Shown: positions 1 to 8,273 of the stretch, piece after piece
How positions within the stretch are numbered: position 1 is the first letter of the stretch
Layout of the letters: the number at the start of each line of letters is the position of its first letter
From: Cohnella baijiui
GTDB taxonomy: Bacteria > Bacillota > Bacilli > Paenibacillales > Paenibacillaceae
Direction of reading: 5' to 3'
Length of the DNA: 64,000 bases
Assembly (NCBI RefSeq): GCF_020731285.1
Contig: NZ_JAJFOW010000014.1
Coordinates: forward strand, 1 to 64,000
Position numbers and translations under genes: made by a program
Notes under the pieces: model-generated
Told to the model about the DNA's origin: nothing
What the model saw: only the letters and a program-made list of their open reading frames with translations
Databases searched by the model: none

Positions 1-94
1 CAGGGCGAATGTATGGATCTCCGAGCGATCGGCGTCATCCAGGGCGAATGTATGGATCTCCGAGCGATCGGCGTCATCCAGGGCGAATGTATGG
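1..94. repeat. 39-bp tandem repeat, 2.4 copies, at window edge
   Basis: Units at 1-39 and 40-78 are identical, and a partial copy runs from 79 to 94 before the sequence passes into the degenerate repeats that follow. The unit begins CAGGGCGAATGTATGG and ends GGCGTCATC. The array may extend beyond the left edge of the window. The 39-bp unit is a multiple of three and stays open in one frame, but that frame runs straight into the intergenic repeats and stops, so I do not treat it as coding. Confidence 0.9.
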
Positions 95-322
95 TAAGTT
101 TTCCCGCTCATCCGCCATATGAAGCCGAATGAACGCAAGGTGCGGTATTTGCTCCCGCTCATCGCACGCTCGGCCTCACTTTCCCCGGAATGTACGATAC
201 TTTTTCCCACTCATCCGTTACCCGACGCCGAAATGACGCCATGTGCGGAACGTTTTACTGCTTTCCGCTCGACCAACGCAGTCCTAGCCAAATATACAGA
301 TCTTTTCCCCCTCATCCGCCGC
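82..322. repeat. degenerate intergenic repeats, about 51-52 bp apart, two alternating spacer types
   Basis: A core like TTTTCCCGCTCATCCGCC recurs; the CTCATC anchor lies at 107, 158, 210 and 311, giving steps of 51, 52 and about two times 51. A more diverged copy with indels lies near 262-273. Spacers alternate: the 107 and 210 copies follow GAATGTA-GATAC-like sequence, while the 158 copy and the diverged copy follow a GCCGAA-TGACGC-TGCGG type, giving a superperiod of about 103 bp. No credible gene is present. The sequence is AT-richer than neighbouring genes. Confidence 0.65.
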
Positions 323-547
323 CTGACGCCCGAAACGGATGCGTACACCTTAGATGCCGCCGCCGTTGCCGACCGCGCTTCATGACTTTCGTCATCGTGC
401 TCATGTGACGACAACGGGTAGAAACGTGACGCGAGTCCCAACGGTCATGCGCCCGGTCACCGCTTTGCCCAAACCCCTATTCGCGGTGTGGCGCCGTCTG
501 TTACTATCAAAATGAAGCGAGGACGTTCGATCGAAAGAGGGGCTCCC
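323..547. other. intergenic leader upstream of the response regulator
   Basis: No gene is supported here. The only clear signal is the ribosome-binding site GAAAGAGGGG just before the ATG at 548. A TACTAT box near 502-507 could be a -10 element, but I see no convincing -35 partner. Open frames in this stretch are short and repeat-derived. Confidence 0.5.
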
Positions 548-1210
548 ATGATCCGCATCGTCATTGCCGACGATCAGCGCCTGATGCGCGAAGGGCTGCA
601 GACGATCCTGCAATTGGAGGAAGATATGGACGTCGTCTTCAACGCCGAAAATGGCCGAGAAGCTTACGAGGCGGCGGGACGCTGCCGGCCCCACATCGTC
701 TTGATGGACGTCAAAATGCCGGTGATGGACGGAGTCGAAGCGCTGAAGCTGATCAAGCGGGATTATCCCCATATCGTCGTGCTGATGCTGACGACGTTCG
801 CCGAGGAGAAGATCATCGTAGACGCGCTGGCGAGCGGGGCTAACGGCTTCTTGCTGAAAGACTTCGCAGCCGATCGCGTCGTCCGGACGGTGCGCGACGC
901 GATTGCGGGAGAGCTGCTGCTGCCGCCGCTGGTCGCAGCCAAGCTGGCGGCCCGGGTCGCTTCGCAAATCGCCTACGACTTCGATGAGGCCAAGCTGAGC
1001 GGGCAGGGACTGGTCTTCACCGACCGGGAACGCAAGATCATCCTGCTGCTGGTCGAAGGCTATACGAACAAACAGATCGCGGCCACCCTGTTCATGAGCG
1101 AAGGGACCGTTCGCAACTATGTCAGCGTCATCTACGGCAAGATCGGCACGAACGACCGGCGGGCTGCCGCCGATTGGCTAAAGGAGCTGCTGCTGCGTGC
1201 CCGCCTCTAA
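548..1210 (+). CDS. NarL/FixJ-family response regulator
   Basis: A 220-residue cytoplasmic regulator. Residues 1-120 form a receiver domain with the acidic pair D8/D9, phosphoacceptor D54 in LMDVKMPVMDG, the switch threonine in LMLTTFAEE, and the conserved lysine in FLLKDF. A LuxR-type helix-turn-helix lies at about 155-215, with TDRERKIILLLVEGYTNKQI and a recognition helix in SEGTVRNYVS. Start chosen at 548 because GAAAGAGGGG precedes it; an upstream in-frame start adds 20 residues with no homology. It overlaps the next gene, a sensor kinase whose last module is of the NarL-partner (HisKA_3) type, so the two form a two-component system. Target genes cannot be read from sequence. Confidence 0.95.
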   Translation: MIRIVIADDQRLMREGLQTILQLEEDMDVVFNAENGREAYEAAGRCRPHIVLMDVKMPVMDGVEALKLIKRDYPHIVVLMLTTFAEEKIIVDALASGANGFLLKDFAADRVVRTVRDAIAGELLLPPLVAAKLAARVASQIAYDFDEAKLSGQGLVFTDRERKIILLLVEGYTNKQIAATLFMSEGTVRNYVSVIYGKIGTNDRRAAADWLKELLLRARL

Positions 1211-4200
1211 ACGACGTTTTCCATTTCTGGCAAAGGCGCTGGCGCTCGTCGCCGCGTCCCTGACGGCGCTTCTCGTGCCTCTGGCGCTGAAAGGCTCGCA
1301 TGCCGTCTCCGAGGGCGCGATCATCGCCTCTTACGAAAAAGATTGGAGCGTCCTTTGGGGAGAACGCGCCCAGGACGGCCAAGAGGATTGGAAGCCGCTG
1401 AACAACGCGGAAAAACGGGGTTTCGCCGATTACCGGGGGATCGTCTGGCTGCGGCGGGACATGCCGAAGCTCCATACGGCGGACCCAAACGTCACGCTGA
1501 TTTATGCCAAATCCTTCGAAGTTTACGAGAACGGCAAGCGGCTGTTCAGCTATAACATGGAACATCCAGATCCCTACCTGAATCCCGACATGTCCATGCA
1601 AATCGCCAAGCTGACGCCAGGCGACCAGCCGCGCGAGCTCGCCTTCAAGATCCGCTGGGACCGGCATCCCCTGCCGCCCGTCTGGCATATCATCGCCGAC
1701 CGCCGCATGCTGGACCGCCTAATCGTGCAAAACGACTCGCTGTACGCGGTGTTCAGCGTCCTGTTCTCCGCAGCGGCGGCCGTATCGCTGCTCGTCTATC
1801 TTCGGCGCCGCTCCGAAGCGCTATACGCATGGTTTGCGCTCATCACGGCCTGTGCGGGCGTCGGCTTCTTCTCGAACCTGGTATCCACCCGGGTCTTTCT
1901 TGATTTGCCCGTCTCCCATCTGTCCTATTTCCGCGACCTGCTCCTCCCGCTCGGCATCGTGGGCTTCATCGGCTTTTACGGCGGGGCGCTGCGCGGTTCT
2001 TACACCCGGCTGTACCGCGCGTTGACGGCGGGCGCCCTTGCTTATACAGGCATAGCCGCTTGGCTTTCCCTGATCGACAGTCATCTGTACCAGGCCAGCA
2101 TTCTGCAGTGGCCCGTCTTTATCGTGCTTCCGCTCTGCGGCCTCATGTCCTATACGCTCGTCCGCAGCCGGCGCAAGCTGCTCCGGGAGAATCCGAACGA
2201 ATTCCGCTGGCTGTCGTTCGGCTTTGCGGCGTTGTTCGTCGGCGTTTTCGGTTATTTGTTCTTGACGAACGCCGACGCGCTCTTCGGGGACAGCTTGGAG
2301 TTTATGCTGCCTATGCCGGTCTACTACGCGATCGCATACGCGCTGCCCCTCGGCCTGTTTATGTTTATCGGCAGCTTGCTCATCGTCCTGCTAGGGCGCT
2401 ATGCAGGCGTCTACCGCTCGCTGCAGCGCAACGCCGAGCGACTTGCGGCGGCCAACCGGGAGCTATCGGCGCTGTCCCGGCTGAAGGACGACTTCCTCAG
2501 TCACACGTCGCATGAGCTGCGCACGCCGCTTCATGGCATCTCCGGACTCACGGAAGCCATGCTGGACGGCGCCGCCGGCCCCGTCGGCGGCGAGATGGAG
2601 CGCAACCTGCGGCTTGTCCGAGACAGCGCCGAGCGGCTCCTGCATCTGGTCAACGACATTCTCGATCTGGACCGGCTGCGGAACGACGACATCAAGCTGA
2701 GACTCGCCCCCGTCGATGCGGTCGCCGCCTGCGAGACCGTCGCCGCCGCGCTGGCGCCGCTAGCCGCGCGCCAGCAGCTGAGGCTGTCGGTGGAGCGGAC
2801 TCCGGCGACGGACGAAGGCGGCTTGCCGCTCACGGCGCTTGCCGACGCGGCCCGCTTGGAGCAGATGCTGTACAACCTGGTCGGCAATGCCATCCGATAT
2901 ACCAAAGCGGGCGAAGTGCGGATCGCGGTGTCCGGCGAAGCGGACCGGATCGTCGTCTCCGTCGCGGACAGCGGTCCGGGCATTCCGCCGGAGCGGGCAG
3001 AGACGCTGTTCGAGCCGTTCGGCGCGCCAGCGGCGGAATATGGCGGCGGCATGGGCCTCGGCTTGCCCATAACGAGCCGGCTGGCCAGCTTGCACGGCAC
3101 GGCCCTGTCCGTCGTTTCGCGTCCGGGCGAGGGGACGACAATCTCCTTCGGCTTGCCCTATGCCGACAAGGACGCAGCGGACGAAGCGGATGAGAAAATG
3201 GTGCCGGAGCTCCTCGCGCACACCGGGATGCTGCAGGATTCGGCCAGCCGACTTGCGGAAGGGACCGAACCCCCACAGAACGGCCTGCAGCCGAAAGAGG
3301 AGAATGGCCGAATCCGGGAAGACGGCATCCTCCCTCTTTCCTTGGCCCCTTCTCGGCCAGACGACACCCCGCATGAAGGGACCGAGGCCGGCTCGATCGC
3401 GGCCGGACGGGAACGGCCGACCCTCCTTCTCGCCGACGACGAACCGGTCAATCTCGAGGTACTCCGCCACTTTTTGCGGCACGCCGACTATCGCCTGATT
3501 ACCGCCGGCAACGGCGTCGAAGCGCTCGCCGCCGTCATGGACGGCCAGATCAAGCCCGACCTGGTGCTGCTCGACGTCTTGATGCCGGGGATGACCGGCT
3601 ATGACGTTTGCCGACGCATACGCGAACGATGGAGTCCGAGCGAGCTGCCGATCATCCTCCTCTCCGCGTACCACCGGATCGACCGGCTGACGCTCGGCTT
3701 CGACGCCGGCGCCAACGACTATTTGACCAAACCCTTCACCCAAGGCGAGCTCCTCGCGCGGATCGAGATCCAGCTGAAGCTCGCTCAGTTCCACCATTCG
3801 CTCGAAGACCTGGTACGTCGGAGGACGCTGGAGCTGGAGGAAGCCAATCATCACCTCGCCGGATCCGTGCGAGAGACGGCGGAGGCGCTGGCGGAAGTCT
3901 CCGTTCTCGAGGAGCGCAACCGCATCGCGCACGATATGCACGACCTCGTCGGCCACTCGCTGACGGCGGCGATCGTCCAGATCGAAGCGGCCAAAAAGCT
4001 GGCGGATCGCGATCTGGCGAAGTCGGTCGAACGTCTGAACGCCGCCGGCGAGATGGTCCGCAAAGGACTGAACGACGTGCGCCGGACGGTGCGGATGCTC
4101 AAAGAAGACGATGTCGAGTTCGACTTGCTCACCGCCGTGAAGGAGCTGATCCGCGAGAGCGCCGTGCAAACGGGCGCGTTTTTCGCTTATAAGCCGCAGC

Positions 4201-4517
4201 CGCTCCCGTCTCTCAGCCCCCTCCTTCAGAAGGTGGTCTACCACGCGCTGATGGAGGGCATTACGAACGGCCTTCGCCACGGGCGCTGCGACACCTTTTG
4301 GTTCGAGCTTTGGGCGGCGGAAGACCGGCTTGAGTTCGACCTGTCCAACAATGGACTGCCTTTCGGCACGGCCAAGCCCGGCTTCGGCCTCAGCGCGATG
4401 ATGGAGCGCGTGCACCTGCTCGGCGGCACCGTCCGCATCGGCGAGACGGAGGATGGCGGCGGCTGCCGCCTCCGAATCACGCTGCCGCTGGACGTGCAGG
4501 AAGAGCAAGGCGCTTAG
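1197..4517 (+). CDS. hybrid histidine kinase with two kinase cores (7TM-DISM / HisKA / REC / HisKA_3)
   Basis: A 1106-residue membrane kinase starting at GTG 1197, with AAGGAG 10 bases upstream, overlapping the regulator gene by 14 bp. Order: N-terminal membrane segment; extracytoplasmic 7TMR-DISM-like sensor (about 40-170); about seven membrane segments (175-405); HisKA with H439 in SHTSHELRTP; HATPase with N564, DSGPGIPPE at 591 and a glycine-rich GGGMGLGLP box; a charged and proline-rich linker (about 655-740); a receiver with D747/D748, phosphoacceptor D793 and K845; then a second core of HisKA_3 type with H915 in AHDMHDLVGH, and an ATPase lobe with N1024 in ITNGLRHG. Both cores look intact. 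The HisKA_3 core probably phosphorylates the NarL-type partner, while the first core and receiver probably form an internal relay. The ligand is unknown. Confidence 0.93.
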   Translation: MPASKRRFPFLAKALALVAASLTALLVPLALKGSHAVSEGAIIASYEKDWSVLWGERAQDGQEDWKPLNNAEKRGFADYRGIVWLRRDMPKLHTADPNVTLIYAKSFEVYENGKRLFSYNMEHPDPYLNPDMSMQIAKLTPGDQPRELAFKIRWDRHPLPPVWHIIADRRMLDRLIVQNDSLYAVFSVLFSAAAAVSLLVYLRRRSEALYAWFALITACAGVGFFSNLVSTRVFLDLPVSHLSYFRDLLLPLGIVGFIGFYGGALRGSYTRLYRALTAGALAYTGIAAWLSLIDSHLYQASILQWPVFIVLPLCGLMSYTLVRSRRKLLRENPNEFRWLSFGFAALFVGVFGYLFLTNADALFGDSLEFMLPMPVYYAIAYALPLGLFMFIGSLLIVLLGRYAGVYRSLQRNAERLAAANRELSALSRLKDDFLSHTSHELRTPLHGISGLTEAMLDGAAGPVGGEMERNLRLVRDSAERLLHLVNDILDLDRLRNDDIKLRLAPVDAVAACETVAAALAPLAARQQLRLSVERTPATDEGGLPLTALADAARLEQMLYNLVGNAIRYTKAGEVRIAVSGEADRIVVSVADSGPGIPPERAETLFEPFGAPAAEYGGGMGLGLPITSRLASLHGTALSVVSRPGEGTTISFGLPYADKDAADEADEKMVPELLAHTGMLQDSASRLAEGTEPPQNGLQPKEENGRIREDGILPLSLAPSRPDDTPHEGTEAGSIAAGRERPTLLLADDEPVNLEVLRHFLRHADYRLITAGNGVEALAAVMDGQIKPDLVLLDVLMPGMTGYDVCRRIRERWSPSELPIILLSAYHRIDRLTLGFDAGANDYLTKPFTQGELLARIEIQLKLAQFHHSLEDLVRRRTLELEEANHHLAGSVRETAEALAEVSVLEERNRIAHDMHDLVGHSLTAAIVQIEAAKKLADRDLAKSVERLNAAGEMVRKGLNDVRRTVRMLKEDDVEFDLLTAVKELIRESAVQTGAFFAYKPQPLPSLSPLLQKVVYHALMEGITNGLRHGRCDTFWFELWAAEDRLEFDLSNNGLPFGTAKPGFGLSAMMERVHLLGGTVRIGETEDGGGCRLRITLPLDVQEEQGA

Positions 4518-4554
4518 CGTGACGCGATCGGCTGCGGTGCGGGGGCGGAGGCTT

Positions 4555-4790
4555 GCGGGCAGGGAAATAGTTGATATTTCGACGATGTCAGGGGCTAGAG
4601 AGCTCGTAGGCAGGGAGTTCGTCGATTTTTTCGACGATGTCAGAGACGAGAGGGCTCGTAGGTAGGGAGTTCGTCGACTTTTTCGACGATGTCAGAGACG
4701 AGGAGGCTCGTAGGCGGGGAGTTCGTCGATTTTTTCGACGATGTCAGGGGCTGGAGGGCTCGTAGGCGGAGATTTAGTCAATTTTCACGG
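4555..4790. repeat. 52-bp-period array with TCGTCGA-T5-TCGACGA hairpins
   Basis: Five units begin with an AGGGA-like box at 4561, 4612, 4664, 4716 and 4768, steps of 51, 52, 52 and 52. The three central units carry the hairpin TCGTCGA, TTTTT loop, TCGACGA (for example 4619-4637); the outer units are degraded. Between hairpins lies GTCAGAGACGAG-GGCTCGTAGG. Short open frames across it encode only the translated repeat. It sits directly downstream of the hybrid kinase gene. Confidence 0.9.
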
Positions 4791-4825
4791 CGATCTCGAG
4801 ACTACGAGTTTTGTAAGGACAGCGT

Positions 4826-5260
4826 TACTCGGTTTTTCCGCTTAACTCGCACTCCCGGACACCAGCGAACGTAAAGCTACTCGGTTTTTCCGCACAACGC
4901 CAGGCTGCGAGGGCTTGGAGGGACAGCGCTGCTCGGTTTTTCCGCATATCTCGCACTCCCGGACACCAGCGAACGCAAAGTTACTCGGTTTTTCCGCATA
5001 ACTCCAAGCTACGAGGACTTGTAGGGGCAGCGTTGCTCGGTTTTTCCGCATATCTCGCACTCCCGGACGCCAGCGAACGCAAAGTTACTCGGTTTTTCCG
5101 CACAACTCCAAGCTGCGAGGACTTGGAGGGACAGCGCTGCTCGGTTTTTCCGCTTAACTCGCACTCCCGGACACCAGCGAACGCGAAGTTACTCCGTTTT
5201 TCCGCACAACTCCAAGCTGCGAGGACTTGTAGGGACTGCGTTACTCGGTTTTTCTGCACA
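4826..5260. repeat. nine-copy 52-bp array with alternating spacers (104-bp superperiod)
   Basis: The core CTCGGTTTTTCCGC occurs at 4828, 4880, 4932, 4984, 5036, 5088, 5140, 5192 (variant CTCCG) and 5244 (variant TTTCTGC), exactly 52 bp apart each time. Two spacers alternate: one contains AACTCGCACTCCCGGACACC and the other AACTCCAAGCTGCGAGGAC, so the full unit is 104 bp. Each core can form a small CGG-TTTTT-CCG hairpin. Minus-strand open frames across the array are translations of the repeat and I reject them as genes. The remainder, up to 5344, holds a GGCTGCCCGA/TCGGGCAGCC inverted repeat near 5273-5310, a possible terminator for the AraC gene. Confidence 0.95.
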
Positions 5261-5344
5261 ACATCTCGATCAGGGCTGCCCGAGGGTCGTCAACGACTCG
5301 TCGGGCAGCCCTTACCGCGCGTTTGTCCGCATTCGCGGCAACCT

Positions 5345-6226
5345 TCACCCCTGCGCGAACCGCTGCCTGTACTTGCGCGGAGAGAGGCCTTCCACTTTGA
5401 GGAAGCTGGAGCTGAAGTACGGCGCCTGGTTAAAGCCGACCTCCTCGGCGATGCGGGCGATCGTGTAATCCGTCTGCATCAGCAGCAGCTTGCTCTGCTC
5501 GATCCGGTACCGCAGCAAGTATTCGGTCGGCGAGCAACCGTACTCCCGCTGCATGCAGCGCGCGATGTAGACGGGGTGGAACCGCAGACTTTCGCCGAGC
5601 TTCTGTGCCGTGATCTCCTCGCGGTAATGGCTGCGCAAGTAAGCGGCTGCCTGCTCCGCGCAGGAGGTGCCCGGCGAAGACCGCTCGGGCGCGACGCAGG
5701 CGGCCAACTGCTGCACGATCTCCTGAAACAACAGCTGCTGCTTGAGCTTGGCGGCTCCGAGGTGGGCCGACGGCGCCAGCTGGACGAGCTGCTGCAGCGT
5801 CTCGATCGTCTTGACCGGCTGCAGCAGCTTGGCGTACTGTGGGAGCTGAAGCGGAAACGTCCGCGTCGCGAACTGCACGGATGGAGAGTTGACATCGATC
5901 GGCACATGATAGCCTGACGTTTCCAGCGTGTCGGTCGCCGTCCAGCTTCCCGTCGTCTGAAAATGCAGCCAATAGTAGGAGGTCAGCTCCCTACAGCCTT
6001 CCGTCCCGTAGTGGTACCGGTCCGGTCGCAGGATGAGCGACTCGCCGACGCCTACCTCGAACCTCCGGTCCTCCTCGCCCATGAAGAGGCGTCCGCGGTT
6101 CACGACGAGCAGATCGAAAATCTGTACGTTGCGGCGGTTCATATGCCGATGTCCCGGCTCGAAGTCGGTATGCCCGCTCACGATGTAGTGCGGCAGCGGA
6201 GGCACCGTGAATTCCAGCAGATTCAC
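5345..6226 (-). CDS. AraC-family transcriptional regulator
   Basis: A 293-residue regulator from GTG 6226, preceded by AGGAGG six bases upstream; a longer in-frame form from 6304 lacks a ribosome site. Residues 1-100 form a cupin-like sensor (HYIVSGHTDF, GHRHMNRR, GESLILRPDRYHYG), followed by a linker and a C-terminal double helix-turn-helix at about 195-290 (EEITAQKLGESLRFHPVYI, then DYTIARIAEEVGFNQAPYFS). It is divergent from the MATE exporter with a 157-bp gap, so it may control that gene, perhaps in response to a small ligand bound by the cupin. This link is inferred from position only. Confidence 0.88.
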   Translation of the reverse strand: MNLLEFTVPPLPHYIVSGHTDFEPGHRHMNRRNVQIFDLLVVNRGRLFMGEEDRRFEVGVGESLILRPDRYHYGTEGCRELTSYYWLHFQTTGSWTATDTLETSGYHVPIDVNSPSVQFATRTFPLQLPQYAKLLQPVKTIETLQQLVQLAPSAHLGAAKLKQQLLFQEIVQQLAACVAPERSSPGTSCAEQAAAYLRSHYREEITAQKLGESLRFHPVYIARCMQREYGCSPTEYLLRYRIEQSKLLLMQTDYTIARIAEEVGFNQAPYFSSSFLKVEGLSPRKYRQRFAQG

Positions 6227-6383
6227 CTCTCCCCTCCTCCCTATTGAGGTTTGTAAATTGAAAGTTTCGGTTGGAAATCTGACACATGCCTCCCAGTATA
6301 GCATCTATAATTTGTTCTGACTATGAACATGGCAACAGAGCCTCATCATATCGACACCAAGGGAAAGCAGGAGGGTTTCAATC

Positions 6384-7778
6384 TTGAAAGCAAATTCCAA
6401 TCCATACGGCCTGTGGATGCTCGCGTGGCCGATCTTTATAGAAGTGTTCTTGCAGGCGCTGCTCGGCATGGCGGATACGATCATGGTCAGCCGCATCTCC
6501 GACGACGCCGTGGCGGTGGTCGGGCTCGCCGGACAGCTGTTCAACGCGCTCACCACGCTGTTCATGACGATCTCGGGCGGGGCCGGCATCCTAATCGCCC
6601 AGCGGCTGGGCGCGAAGCGCGGCGAGGACGCCCGCACGATCGGCATCATGTCGGTCACGATCAGCACGGGCATCGGCCTTTTGATCAGCACCGTCCTGTA
6701 TCTGATACCGGTGCCGCTCGCGCGTCTTCTGCACGTCTCCGAAGAACTGATCCCGCTGTGGAAAACCTACGTCGCCTACTTCGGCGGCGGGATGTTCCTG
6801 ACGGCGATGATCGCCAGCCTCAGCACCTCCATTCGCAACACAGGCAATACGCGCGCGCCCATGTTCGTCGGAATCGGGATGAACGCGCTGCACATTTTTC
6901 TGAATTACGTATTCATCTTTGGTTCTTTCGGCATGCCGAAGCTGGGTCTCGCCGGCGTGACGATCTCCGGCAACGCGAGCCGGCTGCTTGCCGTATTCGT
7001 GCTGCTGTACCTGTTCCTAAATACGTTCGAACGCAAAATCCGGCTGCGGGACTTCTGGGTGTGGAGCACCGGCCTGTTCAAAGAAATATTGCGCATCGGC
7101 TGGCCGCTCGGCGTCAATATGTCCTGCTGGGTGTTCTCCCAGCTCGCGATCTATTCGTATCTGGCGCAGCTCGGAGCCAAGGAACTGGCGGCCCGGACGT
7201 ACATGAACACGCTCGAATCGTTCTGCTTTATGCTCGGCTACGCCTTTGCGCTCGCGGTCCAGATCCAGATCGCCCATCTGTACGGGGCGGGCAAAACGCG
7301 CGAGGCTTACCGCAGCGCCTACCGCGCGCTGTATATCGGATTGGCGGTCGTGACCGCCAACGCGCTGCTCCTGTACCTGCTCGGCCACGCGCTGCTCGGC
7401 ATGTTCACCTCGGACGCCGACATCGTCGCCATGGGCGTCTCCCTGCTCGCGCTCAATCTGCTGCTGCAGCCGTGCAAAATGCTCAACATGGCCATCGGCA
7501 ATTCGCTGAACGCCGTCGGGGATACCCGCTATACGATGTACACCGCCATCGGCTCGATGTCGATCATCGCGACCGGCTGCTCGTATTGGCTCGGCATCGG
7601 CGCTGGCTGGGGGCTGATCGGCATCTACTGCTGCATGATCGCGGACGAGATGGTGCGGGGACTCCTCGTGCTCGTCCGCTGGCGCGGCCAGAAGTTCCTC
7701 CGCAAGGCGGAAGCCTCTGACAGACCTGCCGGTCCTTCTTCCCGCGGACAACAGAAAGGACTTCCGATGTCCGTCTAG
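6384..7778 (+). CDS. MATE-family multidrug/Na+ (H+) antiporter
   Basis: A 464-residue polytopic protein with about 12 membrane segments in two similar halves, typical of MATE exporters in length and pattern (ADTIMVSRISDDAVAVVGLA near the start; NTLESFCFMLGYAFALAVQI in the second half). Starts at TTG 6384 with GGAGGG nine bases upstream. It expels organic cations or other metabolites using an ion gradient; the substrate cannot be read. A TATAAT at 6306-6311 could be its -10, but there is no good -35, which would fit activation by the divergent AraC regulator. Confidence 0.9.
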   Translation: MKANSNPYGLWMLAWPIFIEVFLQALLGMADTIMVSRISDDAVAVVGLAGQLFNALTTLFMTISGGAGILIAQRLGAKRGEDARTIGIMSVTISTGIGLLISTVLYLIPVPLARLLHVSEELIPLWKTYVAYFGGGMFLTAMIASLSTSIRNTGNTRAPMFVGIGMNALHIFLNYVFIFGSFGMPKLGLAGVTISGNASRLLAVFVLLYLFLNTFERKIRLRDFWVWSTGLFKEILRIGWPLGVNMSCWVFSQLAIYSYLAQLGAKELAARTYMNTLESFCFMLGYAFALAVQIQIAHLYGAGKTREAYRSAYRALYIGLAVVTANALLLYLLGHALLGMFTSDADIVAMGVSLLALNLLLQPCKMLNMAIGNSLNAVGDTRYTMYTAIGSMSIIATGCSYWLGIGAGWGLIGIYCCMIADEMVRGLLVLVRWRGQKFLRKAEASDRPAGPSSRGQQKGLPMSV

Positions 7779-7796
7779 CCAAGTTGGGCTGACCCG

Positions 7797-7834
7797 ATCC
7801 CCTCCCCCGTCATACGCTGGCGGAAGGAGGGGAT
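7797..7834 (+). promoter_or_regulatory. hairpin sequestering the ribosome site of the L,D-transpeptidase gene
   Basis: ATCCCCTCC at 7797-7805 is a perfect complement of GGAGGGGAT at 7826-7834. The right arm is the ribosome-binding site of the gene starting at 7839. Pairing would hide the site, so it could damp translation of readthrough transcripts from the MATE gene. It lacks a T-tract, so it is not a normal terminator. Confidence 0.6.
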
Positions 7835-7838
7835 TCGC

Positions 7839-8177
7839 ATGCCGGTCTACCGGATCATCGTCGATATCGGCGAACGCACGCTGTATCTGCTCGACGGGGA
7901 CAGGGTCGTGGACCAATACCCGGTCGGGGTGGGCAAGATGGTCACCCGGACGCCGACCGGCGATTTTCGCATCATCAACAAGGAGCCCAATCCCGGCGGA
8001 CCGTTCGGCGCGATGTGGATGGGACTGTCCAAGCCGCATTACGGCATTCACGGCACGAACGACCCGTCCTCGATCGGCCGGATGGTGTCGCACGGCTGCA
8101 TCCGCATGTACAACGAAGACGTGCTGAAGCTCGCCTCGCTCGTCCCGATCGGGACCCGCGTGACGATTCGGCCGTAG
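7839..8177 (+). CDS. short L,D-transpeptidase (YkuD domain)
   Basis: A 112-residue protein that is almost only a YkuD catalytic domain: TPTGDF at 38-43, then H71 and the SHGCIRM motif with catalytic C87. This family forms 3-3 peptidoglycan cross-links or attaches molecules to diaminopimelate. There is no signal peptide, LysM or membrane segment, unlike B. subtilis YkuD, which has a LysM domain. How it would reach the wall is unclear. Its neighbour CdaS suggests a sporulation setting, where forespore or mother-cell peptidoglycan could be the substrate; that is inference. Confidence 0.9.
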   Translation: MPVYRIIVDIGERTLYLLDGDRVVDQYPVGVGKMVTRTPTGDFRIINKEPNPGGPFGAMWMGLSKPHYGIHGTNDPSSIGRMVSHGCIRMYNEDVLKLASLVPIGTRVTIRP

Positions 8178-8273
8178 CTACATTAACGTTTTCTGATAAA
8201 CGTGCTTCGGTCCGCGATCTTTGGTACGATGGGGAAACCAAACCCTGAATTCCATAGAAAGGACGGGCTCCCG

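Noticed and set aside
1..94. Coding repeat protein from the 39-bp units
   Set aside because: The frame stays open only through the repeat and ends in intergenic repeat sequence with no start context.
2760..4508. 582-residue minus-strand open frame
   Set aside because: Antisense of the hybrid kinase gene; long frames are expected opposite GC-rich genes. No family motif or ribosome site.
4453..4874. Plus-strand frames encoding REFVDFFDDV repeats
   Set aside because: Derived from the 4561-4790 array and antisense-free repeats; no independent coding evidence.
4828..5257. CRISPR array
   Set aside because: Regular spacing and short repeats look similar, but the spacers are two alternating sequences, not unique ones, and no cas gene is present.
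4842..5259. Small minus-strand proteins rich in KNR and EKPSN repeats
   Set aside because: They are translations of the 52-bp array; frame changes every unit, and no ribosome site or conserved protein pattern supports them.
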